DNA of 64,000 bases from NCBI GenBank assembly GCA_002390845.1, contig DGQT01000088.1, positions 22,522 through 86,521 on the forward strand, given 5' to 3'. Of the stretch, positions 1-7,598 are shown piece after piece. The stretch is from Chitinophagaceae bacterium UBA4407 (GTDB lineage Bacteria; Bacteroidota; Bacteroidia; Chitinophagales; Chitinophagaceae). Made by a program: the position numbers and the translations under genes. Each line of letters opens with the position of its first letter. Positions within the stretch are counted from its first letter, which is position 1. The notes below the pieces were generated by a model. That model searched no databases, was not told the origin of the DNA, and saw only the letters and a list, made by a program, of their open reading frames with translations.

Positions 1-716
1 CCCTGCACCGTTTTGTTGAAGCAGTTATAGTTGCTGTAACTGAATTCATTGAAATGCTGAATAGCTAACCCATGTTTTATTAAAACGTTGAGTACTTCAC
101 TAATGCTGTGGTTCCAGGAATATTCGCTGTAATGTATATCTGCATCCCTGTTGGCATAAGTGCCGGATTGTTCTTCGGCAATTACCGATTCGTTGTGATA
201 AGCGTATTTGATGAAAGTAAATTCATCGTCCATCATCCAGACTACCGGGTGAAATTCCACCATGTAAAATATGCCACCGGGTTTTAACGATTGGGCAATA
301 ACGGTTGCCCATTTATCAAGATCGGGCAACCAGCCAATTACCCCGTAAGAAGTAAATACTAGATCGAACTGCTGCTGAATATGCTGAAGCGTATCGTAAA
401 CATTGCAGCAGATAAAGGTTGCAGGAATATTCAATTCTTCACTAAGTTGTTTTGCAGTGTTAATGGCTTCATCGGAAAAATCGATGCCGGTTACAGTGGC
501 ACCTTCTCTTGCCCAGCTTAAAGTATCCATTCCGAAGTGGCATTGCAAATGCAACAGGCTCTTCCCTTTTACATTTCCCAGTTCATCAAGCTCTGTTTTA
601 TTGAGCGCTGATTTTCCTGCTTTAAAAGAAGCAAGATCGTAAAAGCCGGAATCTTTGTGAACGATGGTTCTTTTGTTCCAGGCATCTTTGTTTGCGTCGA
701 AATAATGCTGTTCCAT
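1..716 (-). CDS. SAM-dependent class I methyltransferase, 3' end cut by window edge
   Basis: The reading frame is open from an ATG at 716 down to base 1, so at least 238 residues are present and the C-terminus lies outside the window. Residues about 53-80 hold a Rossmann-type SAM motif I (LLHLQCHFGMDT, then VTGIDFS with the acidic end of strand 2). A later YGVIGWLPDLDKWA stretch and LKPGGIFYMVEFHPV match motifs IV and VI of small-molecule methyltransferases (Methyltransf_11/25 type). The substrate cannot be told. It lies downstream of tsf on the same strand with a 67-nt gap, but is probably not functionally tied to translation. Confidence 0.85.
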   Translation of the reverse strand, partial: MEQHYFDANKDAWNKRTIVHKDSGFYDLASFKAGKSALNKTELDELGNVKGKSLLHLQCHFGMDTLSWAREGATVTGIDFSDEAINTAKQLSEELNIPATFICCNVYDTLQHIQQQFDLVFTSYGVIGWLPDLDKWATVIAQSLKPGGIFYMVEFHPVVWMMDDEFTFIKYAYHNESVIAEEQSGTYANRDADIHYSEYSWNHSISEVLNVLIKHGLAIQHFNEFSYSNYNCFNKTVQ

Positions 717-783
717 ATTGTAAAAATAAAAAAGGGAACAACACGCAGTCATTCCCTTTTTATAAATTGATTTTTTGAATGAA

Positions 784-1629
784 TTATCCTAAAGCCACGC
801 GTTTGAATTCTGTTACTTTTAAATCGCTGCCCGCACTCTTCAGGTATTCTGCTACACTTTTGCTGCCATCTTTTACAAAAGCCTGTGCCAGTAAGGTCTG
901 CTCTTTAAAGAAAGCATTCAGTTTACCTTCTGCAATTTTAGCGATCATTTCATCTGGTTTGCCAGCCATTTTAGGATCAGCCTTCATTGTTTCTACAACG
1001 ATTGCTCTTTCTCTTTCAATGGTTGCAGCAGGAATACTTTCTGCATCTACTGCAATAGGGTTCATGGCGGCGATCTGCATAGCTACATCTTTGCCGGCTT
1101 CAGCAGCTTCATTGCTTAAACCAACCAATACACCCATGCGGTATGCCCCATGAATATAAGAAGCAACGTAAGGAGCTTCGATTCTTTCAAACCTGGCAAT
1201 ACCAATTTTTTCACCAATAGATGCAAGTTTATCGTTGATCATATCAGCTACTTTAGAGCCATTGATGACTACTTCACTTAATTCTTCTGCGCTTTTTACG
1301 TCGTTTGCTACAGCAGCATCTGCGATGCTTTGCGTAAATGCAACAAAGTCGGCATTTTTGCTTACAAAATCCGTTTCGCAGCTAATGCACACGATAAAAC
1401 CTGTTTTATTGTCTGCAGAGGTTTTCGCTATAATTACACCTTCTTTTGCTTCACGGTCGCTGCGTTTTGCAGCAACTTTCTGGCCTTGCTTACGCAACCA
1501 GTCAATAGCTGCTTCAAAATCACCATTGGTTTCTGTTAATGCTTTACGGCAATCCAGCATACCCGCGCCGGTTGCCTGGCGTAATTTGTTGATATCTGCT
1601 GCTGTTATTTGAACAGTTGTTGTTGACAT
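784..1629 (-). CDS. tsf: Elongation factor Ts
   Basis: A 281-residue EF-Ts, the nucleotide exchange factor that recycles EF-Tu-GDP in the cytoplasm. The N-terminal UBA-like segment has the typical LRQATGAGMLDCRKAL signature (residues about 16-31). The TDFV motif that contacts the EF-Tu nucleotide domain is at residues 86-89, and the core continues through AMQIAAMNPIAVD and the DPKMAGKP region. Length is normal. It is the last gene of the rplM-rpsI-rpsB-tsf run, but the gap to rpsB is unusually long (210 nt) and contains a solo repeat arm and a strong hairpin. Confidence 0.98.
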   Translation of the reverse strand: MSTTTVQITAADINKLRQATGAGMLDCRKALTETNGDFEAAIDWLRKQGQKVAAKRSDREAKEGVIIAKTSADNKTGFIVCISCETDFVSKNADFVAFTQSIADAAVANDVKSAEELSEVVINGSKVADMINDKLASIGEKIGIARFERIEAPYVASYIHGAYRMGVLVGLSNEAAEAGKDVAMQIAAMNPIAVDAESIPAATIERERAIVVETMKADPKMAGKPDEMIAKIAEGKLNAFFKEQTLLAQAFVKDGSKSVAEYLKSAGSDLKVTEFKRVALG

Positions 1630-1736
1630 ATATTTTTATTTTGAAATTTTAGAATTCTGAGAATGTATAATTGCGCTGCAAAACTATAATGCTGCTCAAA
1701 ATGTTTCGCGTTAATAAATGATGAAACATTTGTTGC

Positions 1737-1795
1737 AGTACAAGAGTGCGACGCAAGGATGCTGAATACTTATTAAAAAGCTGGGTCAATAATCA
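1737..1795. repeat. Solo R arm of the dispersed repeat, between rpsB and tsf
   Basis: The core GTACAAGAGTGCGACGCAA lies at 1738-1756, followed by an outer part ending in GCTGGGTCAA. No left arm is visible before it in the window. It sits inside the rpsB-tsf transcription unit. Confidence 0.8.
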
Positions 1796-1820
1796 CTTAT
1801 TAATAATGACCATTGACCCA
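1782..1820 (-). terminator. Hairpin in the rpsB-tsf gap (attenuator or terminator)
   Basis: Perfect 9-bp arms TGGGTCAAT (1782-1790) and ATTGACCCA (1812-1820) enclose an AT-rich loop that itself contains TTATTAATAA. It begins 19 nt past the rpsB stop. There is no clean U-tract on the minus strand, so partial attenuation or mRNA end protection is as likely as full termination. Confidence 0.5.
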
Positions 1821-1839
1821 GTTATCAATACTTGCATTA

Positions 1840-2745
1840 TTATCTTCTTCCGCCGCCGGGACCGCTACCACCACTCTGTGGCCTGCGGCTTGCACCGCCC
1901 GGTACCCTGCGTTTAGGCTGGCCTGCACCCGGGCCACCTGCACCGCGTGAACGGCCACCACGTGCTGCTTCAGCTTCTGCCTCGGCAAGTAAACGTGCAG
2001 CTTTCTTTTCTGATTCGTTATCCACTTCTTCCACATCATCATCTTTAGAAGCCTGGCGCTCTGCTGCACCTTCTGCAATAGCTGCAGTAATGTAATTGGT
2101 GATGATGGCTATTGATTTTGTAGCATCGTCATTTGCAGGAATAGCGTAATCAACCTTGTTAGGATCACAGTTGGTATCTACCATTCCGAATGTTGTAATA
2201 CCAAGGCGTTTTGCTTCGGCAAGAGCAATATGTTCGTGGCCAATATCAACCAGGAATAAAGCTGCAGGCAACCGGCCAAGCTGGGCAATACCACCCAATA
2301 CTTTTTCCATTTTTTCTTTATCGCGGGTTAATGTGAGACGTTCTTTTTTAGTAAGGCTTTCAGCGCTGCCATCGTTCAACATTTTTTCAATGCTCTGCAT
2401 TTTCTTTACGCTCTTACGCACTGTGTTGAAATTGGTAAGCATACCACCCAACCAACGCTCTGTAGCAAAAGGCATGTTTACTTTTGCAGCACATTCGCTA
2501 ACGATTTCTTTTGCCTGCTTTTTGGTTGCTACAAACATGATCTTTTTACCAGATTTTGCAATCTGTTTTAATGCAGCAGAAGCTTCCTGTAAGCCATCAA
2601 CTGTTTTGTTAAGATCAATGATGTGGATTCCTTTCTTTTCAGCGAAGATGTAAGGTAACATCTTTGGGTTCCACTTCTTTTTTAAGTGACCAAAATGTAC
2701 ACCAGCATCGAGAAGCTGTTGTTGTAAAGAAGTATTTTGTTCCAT
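1840..2745 (-). CDS. rpsB: 30S ribosomal protein S2 with Gly/Arg-rich tail
   Basis: S2 of the small ribosomal subunit, 301 residues. The core (about 1-230) has the standard LLDAGVHFGH start, the WNPKM segment and the LFLVDIGHEHIALAEAKRLGI region. Beyond about residue 233 it carries an acidic spacer, an Ala/Glu helix, and a tail (261-301) made almost only of Gly, Arg, Pro, Ser and Ala with RGGRSRG-type motifs. Most S2 proteins end near 230-260, so the tail is an extension. The start is the ATG at 2745. It lies 54 nt downstream of rpsI and is cotranscribed with it. Confidence 0.97.
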   Translation of the reverse strand: MEQNTSLQQQLLDAGVHFGHLKKKWNPKMLPYIFAEKKGIHIIDLNKTVDGLQEASAALKQIAKSGKKIMFVATKKQAKEIVSECAAKVNMPFATERWLGGMLTNFNTVRKSVKKMQSIEKMLNDGSAESLTKKERLTLTRDKEKMEKVLGGIAQLGRLPAALFLVDIGHEHIALAEAKRLGITTFGMVDTNCDPNKVDYAIPANDDATKSIAIITNYITAAIAEGAAERQASKDDDVEEVDNESEKKAARLLAEAEAEAARGGRSRGAGGPGAGQPKRRVPGGASRRPQSGGSGPGGGRR

Positions 2746-2799
2746 TTTACTTTATTGTTGTAATTGTTTTGAATATTGTTTTTCCCTGTTGCATCGAGA

Positions 2800-3189
2800 T
2801 TAACGTTTGCTGAACTGGTAGCTTCTGCGTGCTTTTTTGTGACCGAATTTCTTACGTTCAACACCGCGTGGATCACGTTTAAGTAAGCCTGCAGCTTTAA
2901 GTACGGGGCGATATTCAGGATTTACTTCAAGCAATGCACGGGCAATACCCAACATGGCTGCTTCAGCCTGGCCTTTAACACCACCACCGGTTGCATTGAT
3001 CTTTACATCAAATTTATCCGAAGCCTCGATAGCTTTGAAAGGTGCTACTACCTGGTTCTGCAGGTAAGCCAGTGAAAAATAAACTTTATAATCTTTATCG
3101 TTTACAATGATCTTACCATCGCCTTTGCTGATGAACACACGGGTTACAGCTTCTTTACGACGGCCAACAGCATTTTTTTGCTTTTCCAT
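2800..3189 (-). CDS. rpsI: 30S ribosomal protein S9
   Basis: A 129-residue S9 with the family N-terminus (NAVGRRKEAVTRVF), the central GGGVKGQAEAAMLGIARALLE segment and the C-terminal basic tail ending KKARRSYQFSKR. That tail reaches the P-site tRNA in bacterial ribosomes. It starts 18 nt after rplM, the usual rplM-rpsI pairing. Confidence 0.98.
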   Translation of the reverse strand: MEKQKNAVGRRKEAVTRVFISKGDGKIIVNDKDYKVYFSLAYLQNQVVAPFKAIEASDKFDVKINATGGGVKGQAEAAMLGIARALLEVNPEYRPVLKAAGLLKRDPRGVERKKFGHKKARRSYQFSKR

Positions 3190-3207
3190 TATTTAAATTT
3201 TGGAATT

Positions 3208-3651
3208 TTAGAATTTAAATTCTTTAGGTTGTTGTGCAGTATGCGGGTGCTTGTCACCGGCATAAACAAACAGTTTCTTATACATCTTACGTCCAAGGCG
3301 GTTTTTAGGAAGCATGCCTTTTACAGCCCTTTCCATTACCACTTCAGGACGGCGCTTAATAAGGTCCTGCGCAGCTTCTTCTTTTTTACCACCGGGGTAA
3401 CCGGAGTAATTGATGTACTGCTTGTCATGAAACTTGTTACCTGTGAAAAGAACCTTTTCAGCATTAATAACAATTACATAATCGCCACAATCTACGTGTG
3501 GTGTGTAATACGCTTTGTTCTTACCACGAAGAACAGCAGCGATCTTAGAACTAATGCGACCAACGGTTTGATTAGTACCGTCTACAACGTACCAGTTACG
3601 TTCTACGGTAGCCTCGTTCGCACTTTTGGTTGTGAAATGTAGTTTACTCAT
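3208..3651 (-). CDS. rplM: 50S ribosomal protein L13
   Basis: A 147-residue L13, an early-assembly protein of the large subunit. Typical segments are WYVVDGTNQTVGRISSKIAAVLRGK near the N-terminus, HVDCGDYVIVINA, and KGMLPKNRLGRKMYKKLFVYAGDKHPH near the end. It is the first gene of the minus-strand ribosomal unit. Upstream lie a promoter-like pair of boxes and a GC-rich hairpin in the leader. Confidence 0.98.
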   Translation of the reverse strand: MSKLHFTTKSANEATVERNWYVVDGTNQTVGRISSKIAAVLRGKNKAYYTPHVDCGDYVIVINAEKVLFTGNKFHDKQYINYSGYPGGKKEEAAQDLIKRRPEVVMERAVKGMLPKNRLGRKMYKKLFVYAGDKHPHTAQQPKEFKF

Positions 3652-3672
3652 CTTTAATTTGTTTTAATTATT

Positions 3673-3690
3673 CCGGCGCTATCCCGCCGG
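3673..3690 (-). promoter_or_regulatory. GC-rich leader hairpin upstream of rplM
   Basis: Arms CCGGCG (3673-3678) and CGCCGG (3685-3690) are perfectly complementary with a 6-nt loop. The hairpin ends about 21 nt before the rplM start codon in otherwise AT-rich sequence. Its position suits an autoregulatory ribosomal-protein leader; this is inference. Confidence 0.5.
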
Positions 3691-3704
3691 TTTTAAATGG
3701 GCTG

Positions 3705-3736
3705 CAAAGGTGTGGGTACACAATTAATTCACCAAA
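3705..3736 (-). promoter_or_regulatory. Candidate Bacteroidota promoter of the rplM operon
   Basis: On the minus strand a TTTG (-33-like, 3736-3733) is followed after 20 bp by CACCTTTG (-7-like, 3712-3705), close to the Bacteroidota TTTG/TAnnTTTG layout. The first two -7 bases deviate, so the call is tentative. Confidence 0.4.
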
Positions 3737-3815
3737 GATTTATAGATCTATTTTTATCGAACCTTTGCAATCAACTGATTTTCAATAAAATTTTTGCAGG
3801 TAATTTATAATACAT

Positions 3816-4730
3816 GTATGAAACCAGCGCCATTACTGCTATTTAGCTCCTGTTGTGTCACTCACTTGTACGGTTTGGAAGTATTTCAGCAGTGCGAAGA
3901 TTGATCTGCGTTGAATAAAATATTTATCTTGGCAGCAAAATATTTTAATGATACCAAGAATAAAGGTTTGCTGTATTTCTTCAACCGGCGAGGCAAGCCT
4001 GGCAGTAAGTTACGGTGCATCGGCTTTAGGATTGGTTGGCCGTATGCCCAGTGGCCCCGGCCCAATTGATGACGAATTGATTGCAGCGATTGTAAAAACA
4101 ATCCCACCACCCGTTGCCTCATTCTTATTAACCAGCGAAACCCTCGCCAATAAAATTGTTGCACATCAAAGAAAGGTACATTCCAATACCATACAAATTG
4201 TAGATGCATTAGCTGAACGTGGTTATGAATTCATCAGGCAACAGTTACCTTCGGTAAAATTGGTGCAGGTAATTCATGTAGTTGATAATTCATCTGTAGA
4301 AGAAGCATTGGAAATAGCAGAAGAAGTGGACGCCTTATTATTAGACAGTGGTAACCCGAAATTGGCTGTAAAAGAACTGGGAGGCACGGGGCGTGTTCAT
4401 AACTGGCATCTTAGCCGTAAAATTGTTGAACAAAGTAAAGTGCCTGTGTTTCTGGCAGGCGGTTTAAATGCAGCGAACGTGCAACAGGCAATTGAACGGG
4501 TACAGCCTTATGGTCTTGATCTTTGCAGCGGTGTAAGAACCAATGGCAGTCTTGATGCCGCAAAACTGGAAGCTTTTTTTAAAGCCGCAGGCTATTAATT
4601 GTTGTGTTTAAAAAAAATAAGTGTGCAAAGAATAGACCGGACCGCATTAATCTGCTGAATAAGGCTTTGAAAGATGCAGTGTGCGACGCAACAAAAGTTG
4701 AAAAATGCACAAAAGCCCAGTACAAAAAAT
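3816..4730. mobile_element. L-R repeat pair enclosing the trpF-like gene
   Basis: The left core TTGTGTCACTCACTTGTACG is at 3853-3872. The inverted right core GCAGTGTGCGACGCAACAAAAG region is at 4676-4697, with an outer end at about 4730 (GCCCAGTACAAAAAAT). The two arms use different core variants. The only gene between them is the trpF-like gene. Confidence 0.55.
3948..4598 (+). CDS. Phosphoribosylanthranilate isomerase-like protein
   Basis: A 216-residue (beta/alpha)8 protein of the TrpF family (N-(5'-phosphoribosyl)anthranilate isomerase, tryptophan biosynthesis). It keeps the KVCCISS start (KxCGxT in canonical TrpF), GASALGLV after it, a VQVIHVVD strand, DALLLDSGNPKLAVKELGGTGRVHNW (canonical LLDsxxxxxGGTGxxfdW), VFLAGGLNAANVQQAI and a GLDLCSGVRTNGSLDAAKLEAFFKA phosphate-binding end. 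The second cysteine (CC instead of CG) and Ser for Thr in the first motif deviate. It stands alone, not in a trp operon, and is enclosed by repeat arms, so it may be a paralogue with another substrate. Confidence 0.8.
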   Translation: MIPRIKVCCISSTGEASLAVSYGASALGLVGRMPSGPGPIDDELIAAIVKTIPPPVASFLLTSETLANKIVAHQRKVHSNTIQIVDALAERGYEFIRQQLPSVKLVQVIHVVDNSSVEEALEIAEEVDALLLDSGNPKLAVKELGGTGRVHNWHLSRKIVEQSKVPVFLAGGLNAANVQQAIERVQPYGLDLCSGVRTNGSLDAAKLEAFFKAAGY

Positions 4731-4753
4731 CTTAAAAAATACATACGCTCATT

Positions 4754-6037
4754 ATGAATAAATTTTTATCTATTGCTCTGGTCTCTTTTTTTACAACACC
4801 GTTGGGTGCCCAGAATATTAATGCCCTAATAAATGCAAAGGAAGTAGAACGGATTGAAACGGTACTTGCATCTGATGATATGCAGGGCAGAAAAACTTTT
4901 ACAGCCGGCATAGAGAAAGCCGCTGACTTTGTAAGTAATGAATTTAAAAAAGCGGGCCTGAAAACTTTTAATAAAGCAGTTGATTACCGGCAAAGTTTTT
5001 TCATGCTTAAACCTTCCCTTATTAAAGTCTCCTGCATTTTAGATGGCCAGCCGGTTGCCGAAAATCAGGTAAATGTTATTACTGCAACGAAAGATGTTAG
5101 TTTCAAAAATGGAGAAGATTTTGAACAGATTATTATTGGATCGAATGAAAACTTCTTTTCTAAAGCACAAGATCTGTTGCAATCGGGAAAGAACTATATT
5201 GTTTTTGTGGATACTTCATTCACGAAAAATTTTAACCGGTTGGCTTTTTTTAAAAGACAACTACAGCCAATGACAGGCAGCGTTGTGTTTGTGCTGACAA
5301 ACCAGGTTCCTAAAGAGTATACTGTTGAGGCCAAACACAGTTTTGATACACTGAAATTATCAAATATCGTTGGGGTACTTCCCGGAAAATCAAAACCAGA
5401 TGAGTATGTAATTTTTTCAGGGCACTACGATCATCTGGGTATTGGCAAACCAATAAAAGGTGATTCTTTATACAATGGCGCAAACGATGATGCTGCGGGA
5501 ACAACGGCGGTAATCATGCTGGCTAAATATTTTAAAGCATTGCATAATAACGAGCGCACGATCATCTTTACTACATTTACAGCAGAAGAAATCGGCGGCT
5601 TTGGTTCTCAATATTTTTCAAAACAATTGGATCCCTTGAAAGTAATGGCGATGTTCAATATTGAAATGATTGGAACAGAATCAAAATGGGGCGCCAATTC
5701 GGCTTATATCACCGGGTATGAAAAATCGGATATGGGCGCTATACTTCAGAAAAATTTAGAAGGCTCTTCTTTTACGTTTTATCCCGATCCATACACAGAA
5801 GAGCAACTTTTTTACCGGTCGGATAATGCCACACTCGCAAGAAAGGGTGTTCCTGCGCATACAATTTCAACTTCCAAAATGGATAACGAACCCAATTATC
5901 ACAAACCCAGCGATGAAATTGGCACATTGAATTTGAATAATATGGCTGAAATTATTAAAGCAATTGCAATAAGCGCAAAAGGTATTGTTAGCGGGAAAGA
6001 AACCCCTTCAAGGGTTGATACTACGCTTCTAAAATAA
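4754..6037 (+). CDS. Secreted M28-family zinc metallopeptidase
   Basis: 427 residues with an N-terminal signal peptide (MNKFLSIALVSFFTTPLGAQ). The catalytic half holds the M28 dizinc motifs: FSGHYDHLG near residue 222 (first His and Asp), NGANDDAAGT (bridging Asp), FTAEEIGGFGS (general base Glu pair), an IEMIG segment, and the last His in YHKPSDE. The fold is aminopeptidase/bacterial glutaminyl-cyclase-like. It probably acts on peptides in the periplasm or outside the cell. It is convergent with the GGGP synthase gene, with 5 nt between the stops. Confidence 0.88.
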   Translation: MNKFLSIALVSFFTTPLGAQNINALINAKEVERIETVLASDDMQGRKTFTAGIEKAADFVSNEFKKAGLKTFNKAVDYRQSFFMLKPSLIKVSCILDGQPVAENQVNVITATKDVSFKNGEDFEQIIIGSNENFFSKAQDLLQSGKNYIVFVDTSFTKNFNRLAFFKRQLQPMTGSVVFVLTNQVPKEYTVEAKHSFDTLKLSNIVGVLPGKSKPDEYVIFSGHYDHLGIGKPIKGDSLYNGANDDAAGTTAVIMLAKYFKALHNNERTIIFTTFTAEEIGGFGSQYFSKQLDPLKVMAMFNIEMIGTESKWGANSAYITGYEKSDMGAILQKNLEGSSFTFYPDPYTEEQLFYRSDNATLARKGVPAHTISTSKMDNEPNYHKPSDEIGTLNLNNMAEIIKAIAISAKGIVSGKETPSRVDTTLLK

Positions 6038-6042
6038 AGGGA

Positions 6043-6810
6043 TTATGCACTAACGGGTGCAGAAGAATGTATAGCATCGCTCATCTCTTTAATAAGCGTG
6101 GCATCTTTTTCAATAGCATTGCCTACAACAATAATATCAGCACCTGCTTTACAGTTGCGGTAAGCTTTTTCGGGATCTGTAATGCCACCACCAACAATCA
6201 GCGGCACTTCAATATGCGATGCTACCTGCTCTATCATGTGTTCAGTAACAGCTTTTTTAGCGCCACTGCCAGAATCCATATAAATCAGTTTCATACCCAG
6301 CATTTCACCAGCCATTGCTGTACACATGGCAATTTCATTTTTATCTGAAGGTATGGGCGAGGCATTGGAAATATAAGAAACGGTAGTTGGTGCGCCACCA
6401 TCAATTACCATATAACCGGTGGGCATAATTTCAAGCCCGCTCTTTTTTACAAAAGGTGCACTGATAACGTGTTGCCCAATCAGCAGTTCAGGATTACGGC
6501 CAGAAATGAGGGAAAGATAAAGCAGCGCATCAGCATATTTGCTTACCTGCGAAGGCGCACCGGGGAAAAGTATTACGGGAATATTGCACGAAGTTTTAAT
6601 GTGTTGAATGCATTCATCAAGGTAATTTGAGATCACCAAACTACCACCCACAAATAAATAATCAACCCCCGCATCAACCGAGAGGGATACCAGCTTATCC
6701 AATTTTACTGCATTAACCTTATCCGGATCAATCAGCACCGTGAACGACTTTCGCCCAACTCTTTTTCTATCGGCTAACTGGTTGTATATCTTTTGCTTCA
6801 TGCCAAACAT
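6043..6810 (-). CDS. Geranylgeranylglyceryl phosphate synthase family protein
   Basis: A 255-residue TIM-barrel prenyltransferase of the GGGP/HepGP synthase (PcrB) family, joining a polyprenyl diphosphate to glycerol-1-phosphate. Visible signatures are FTVLIDPDK near the N-terminus, DYLFVGGSLV, PVILFPGAPSQVS, the substrate pocket IYMDSGSGAKKAV, PLIVGGGITDPEKA and ADIIVVGNAIE. The group found in Bacteroidota makes archaeal-type G1P ethers in vitro (known for the family). Start choice is open: ATG at 6810 or ATG at 6801, the latter giving MKQKIYNQL. Confidence 0.9.
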   Translation of the reverse strand: MFGMKQKIYNQLADRKRVGRKSFTVLIDPDKVNAVKLDKLVSLSVDAGVDYLFVGGSLVISNYLDECIQHIKTSCNIPVILFPGAPSQVSKYADALLYLSLISGRNPELLIGQHVISAPFVKKSGLEIMPTGYMVIDGGAPTTVSYISNASPIPSDKNEIAMCTAMAGEMLGMKLIYMDSGSGAKKAVTEHMIEQVASHIEVPLIVGGGITDPEKAYRNCKAGADIIVVGNAIEKDATLIKEMSDAIHSSAPVSA

Positions 6811-6962
6811 TAATGGTGCTTAATGCAAAAATGCAAAAAAAACCGCTTCAATCAGTATTTTCTTTTCCCAAAAAACAATACGCGGTTTTTGTATTTATAT
6901 TTATAAAAGTAAGGTTTTGTTTTTTTGCAGCGTGTTGTTTATCGTTTTCTTTAGTGATGTAT

Positions 6963-7174
6963 TATTTTTGACCAGGCAGCAATAACATAAGTCAGCATCC
7001 TTGCGTCGCACACTTATACGTTTAGAAATAATTCAGCAATTGGCAGTCAGGTTGCAGTAATAAAACAGGCTGCAATACCAAAAATTGGTGGCGAACAGCC
7101 GAAAAGAATTCTACTGTACAAGTGTGCGACGCAACAAAAGTTCAATAGTTTTACGAAAGCTAGGTCAAAAAAAA
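6963..7174. repeat. Empty L-R repeat element
   Basis: Left arm: a TTTTTGACC end, then CCTTGCGTCGCACACTTATACG. Right arm: GTACAAGTGTGCGACGCAAC (from 7117), then AAAAGTTCAATAG and a GCTAGGTCAAAAAAA end. About 100 nt lie between the cores and no gene is present. Confidence 0.85.
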
Positions 7175-7257
7175 CAAGTAAAAAACTGGGATTGGCTGTA
7201 TATAGTACAATAACTTCTGAAGATGGTTTGCAGTAAAAAAATAAGAAACGATAAAAA

Positions 7258-7290
7258 TTTAAAAATTATTTCAATGAAATAATTTTTAAA
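7258..7290. repeat. Perfect 33-nt AT palindrome
   Basis: Arms TTTAAAAATTATTTCA (7258-7273) and its exact complement (7275-7290) are separated by a single base. A one-base spacer is too short for an RNA hairpin loop without opening the top pairs, so a DNA dyad for a dimeric protein is at least as likely. Confidence 0.7.
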
Positions 7291-7343
7291 CTGTACTTTA
7301 GGCGGCCAAAAAGAAAAAAAGCCCTTCCGTAGAAACGGACTGG

Positions 7344-7462
7344 CCTCTAACGATTGCTTGCCATATGAAAATTTTTCTCTAATTCGGTTTTTAGTACAGC
7401 TTGCCGGCTGTATTTGTTATGTGCCTCTAAAGATTGCTCTCTAACGATTGCCTTGCTATGTG
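7344..7462. repeat. Short direct repeats upstream of 7599
   Basis: The 13-mer CTCTAACGATTGC occurs near 7345 and 7438, with a one-base variant near 7425. The outer copies continue as TTGCCATATG and CTTGCTATGTG, so the unit is about 24 nt. The rest of 6811-7598 holds the repeat element, the palindrome and nothing gene-like. Confidence 0.55.
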
Positions 7463-7583
7463 ATTAATTCCCTTTCTGCAACAAATGTAGGTTGGGATTT
7501 TATAGGGTCAGAATCAAATTGTTTGCTATTTAATGATGCCAAAAGGGATTTAATATTTTGAATCCCTTTGTGGCATTGACTTT

Positions 7584-7590
7584 AAGGAGA
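7584..7590 (+). promoter_or_regulatory. Strong Shine-Dalgarno AAGGAGA
   Basis: It lies 8 nt before the ATG at 7599. A good Shine-Dalgarno is uncommon in this window and it supports this start over the ATG at 7602. Confidence 0.6.
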
Positions 7591-7598
7591 TTTTTCTT

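Noticed and set aside
784..1629. Plus-strand ORFs opposite tsf and rpsB
   Set aside because: They are antisense shadows of well-established translation genes, with low-complexity Ser/Ala-rich products.
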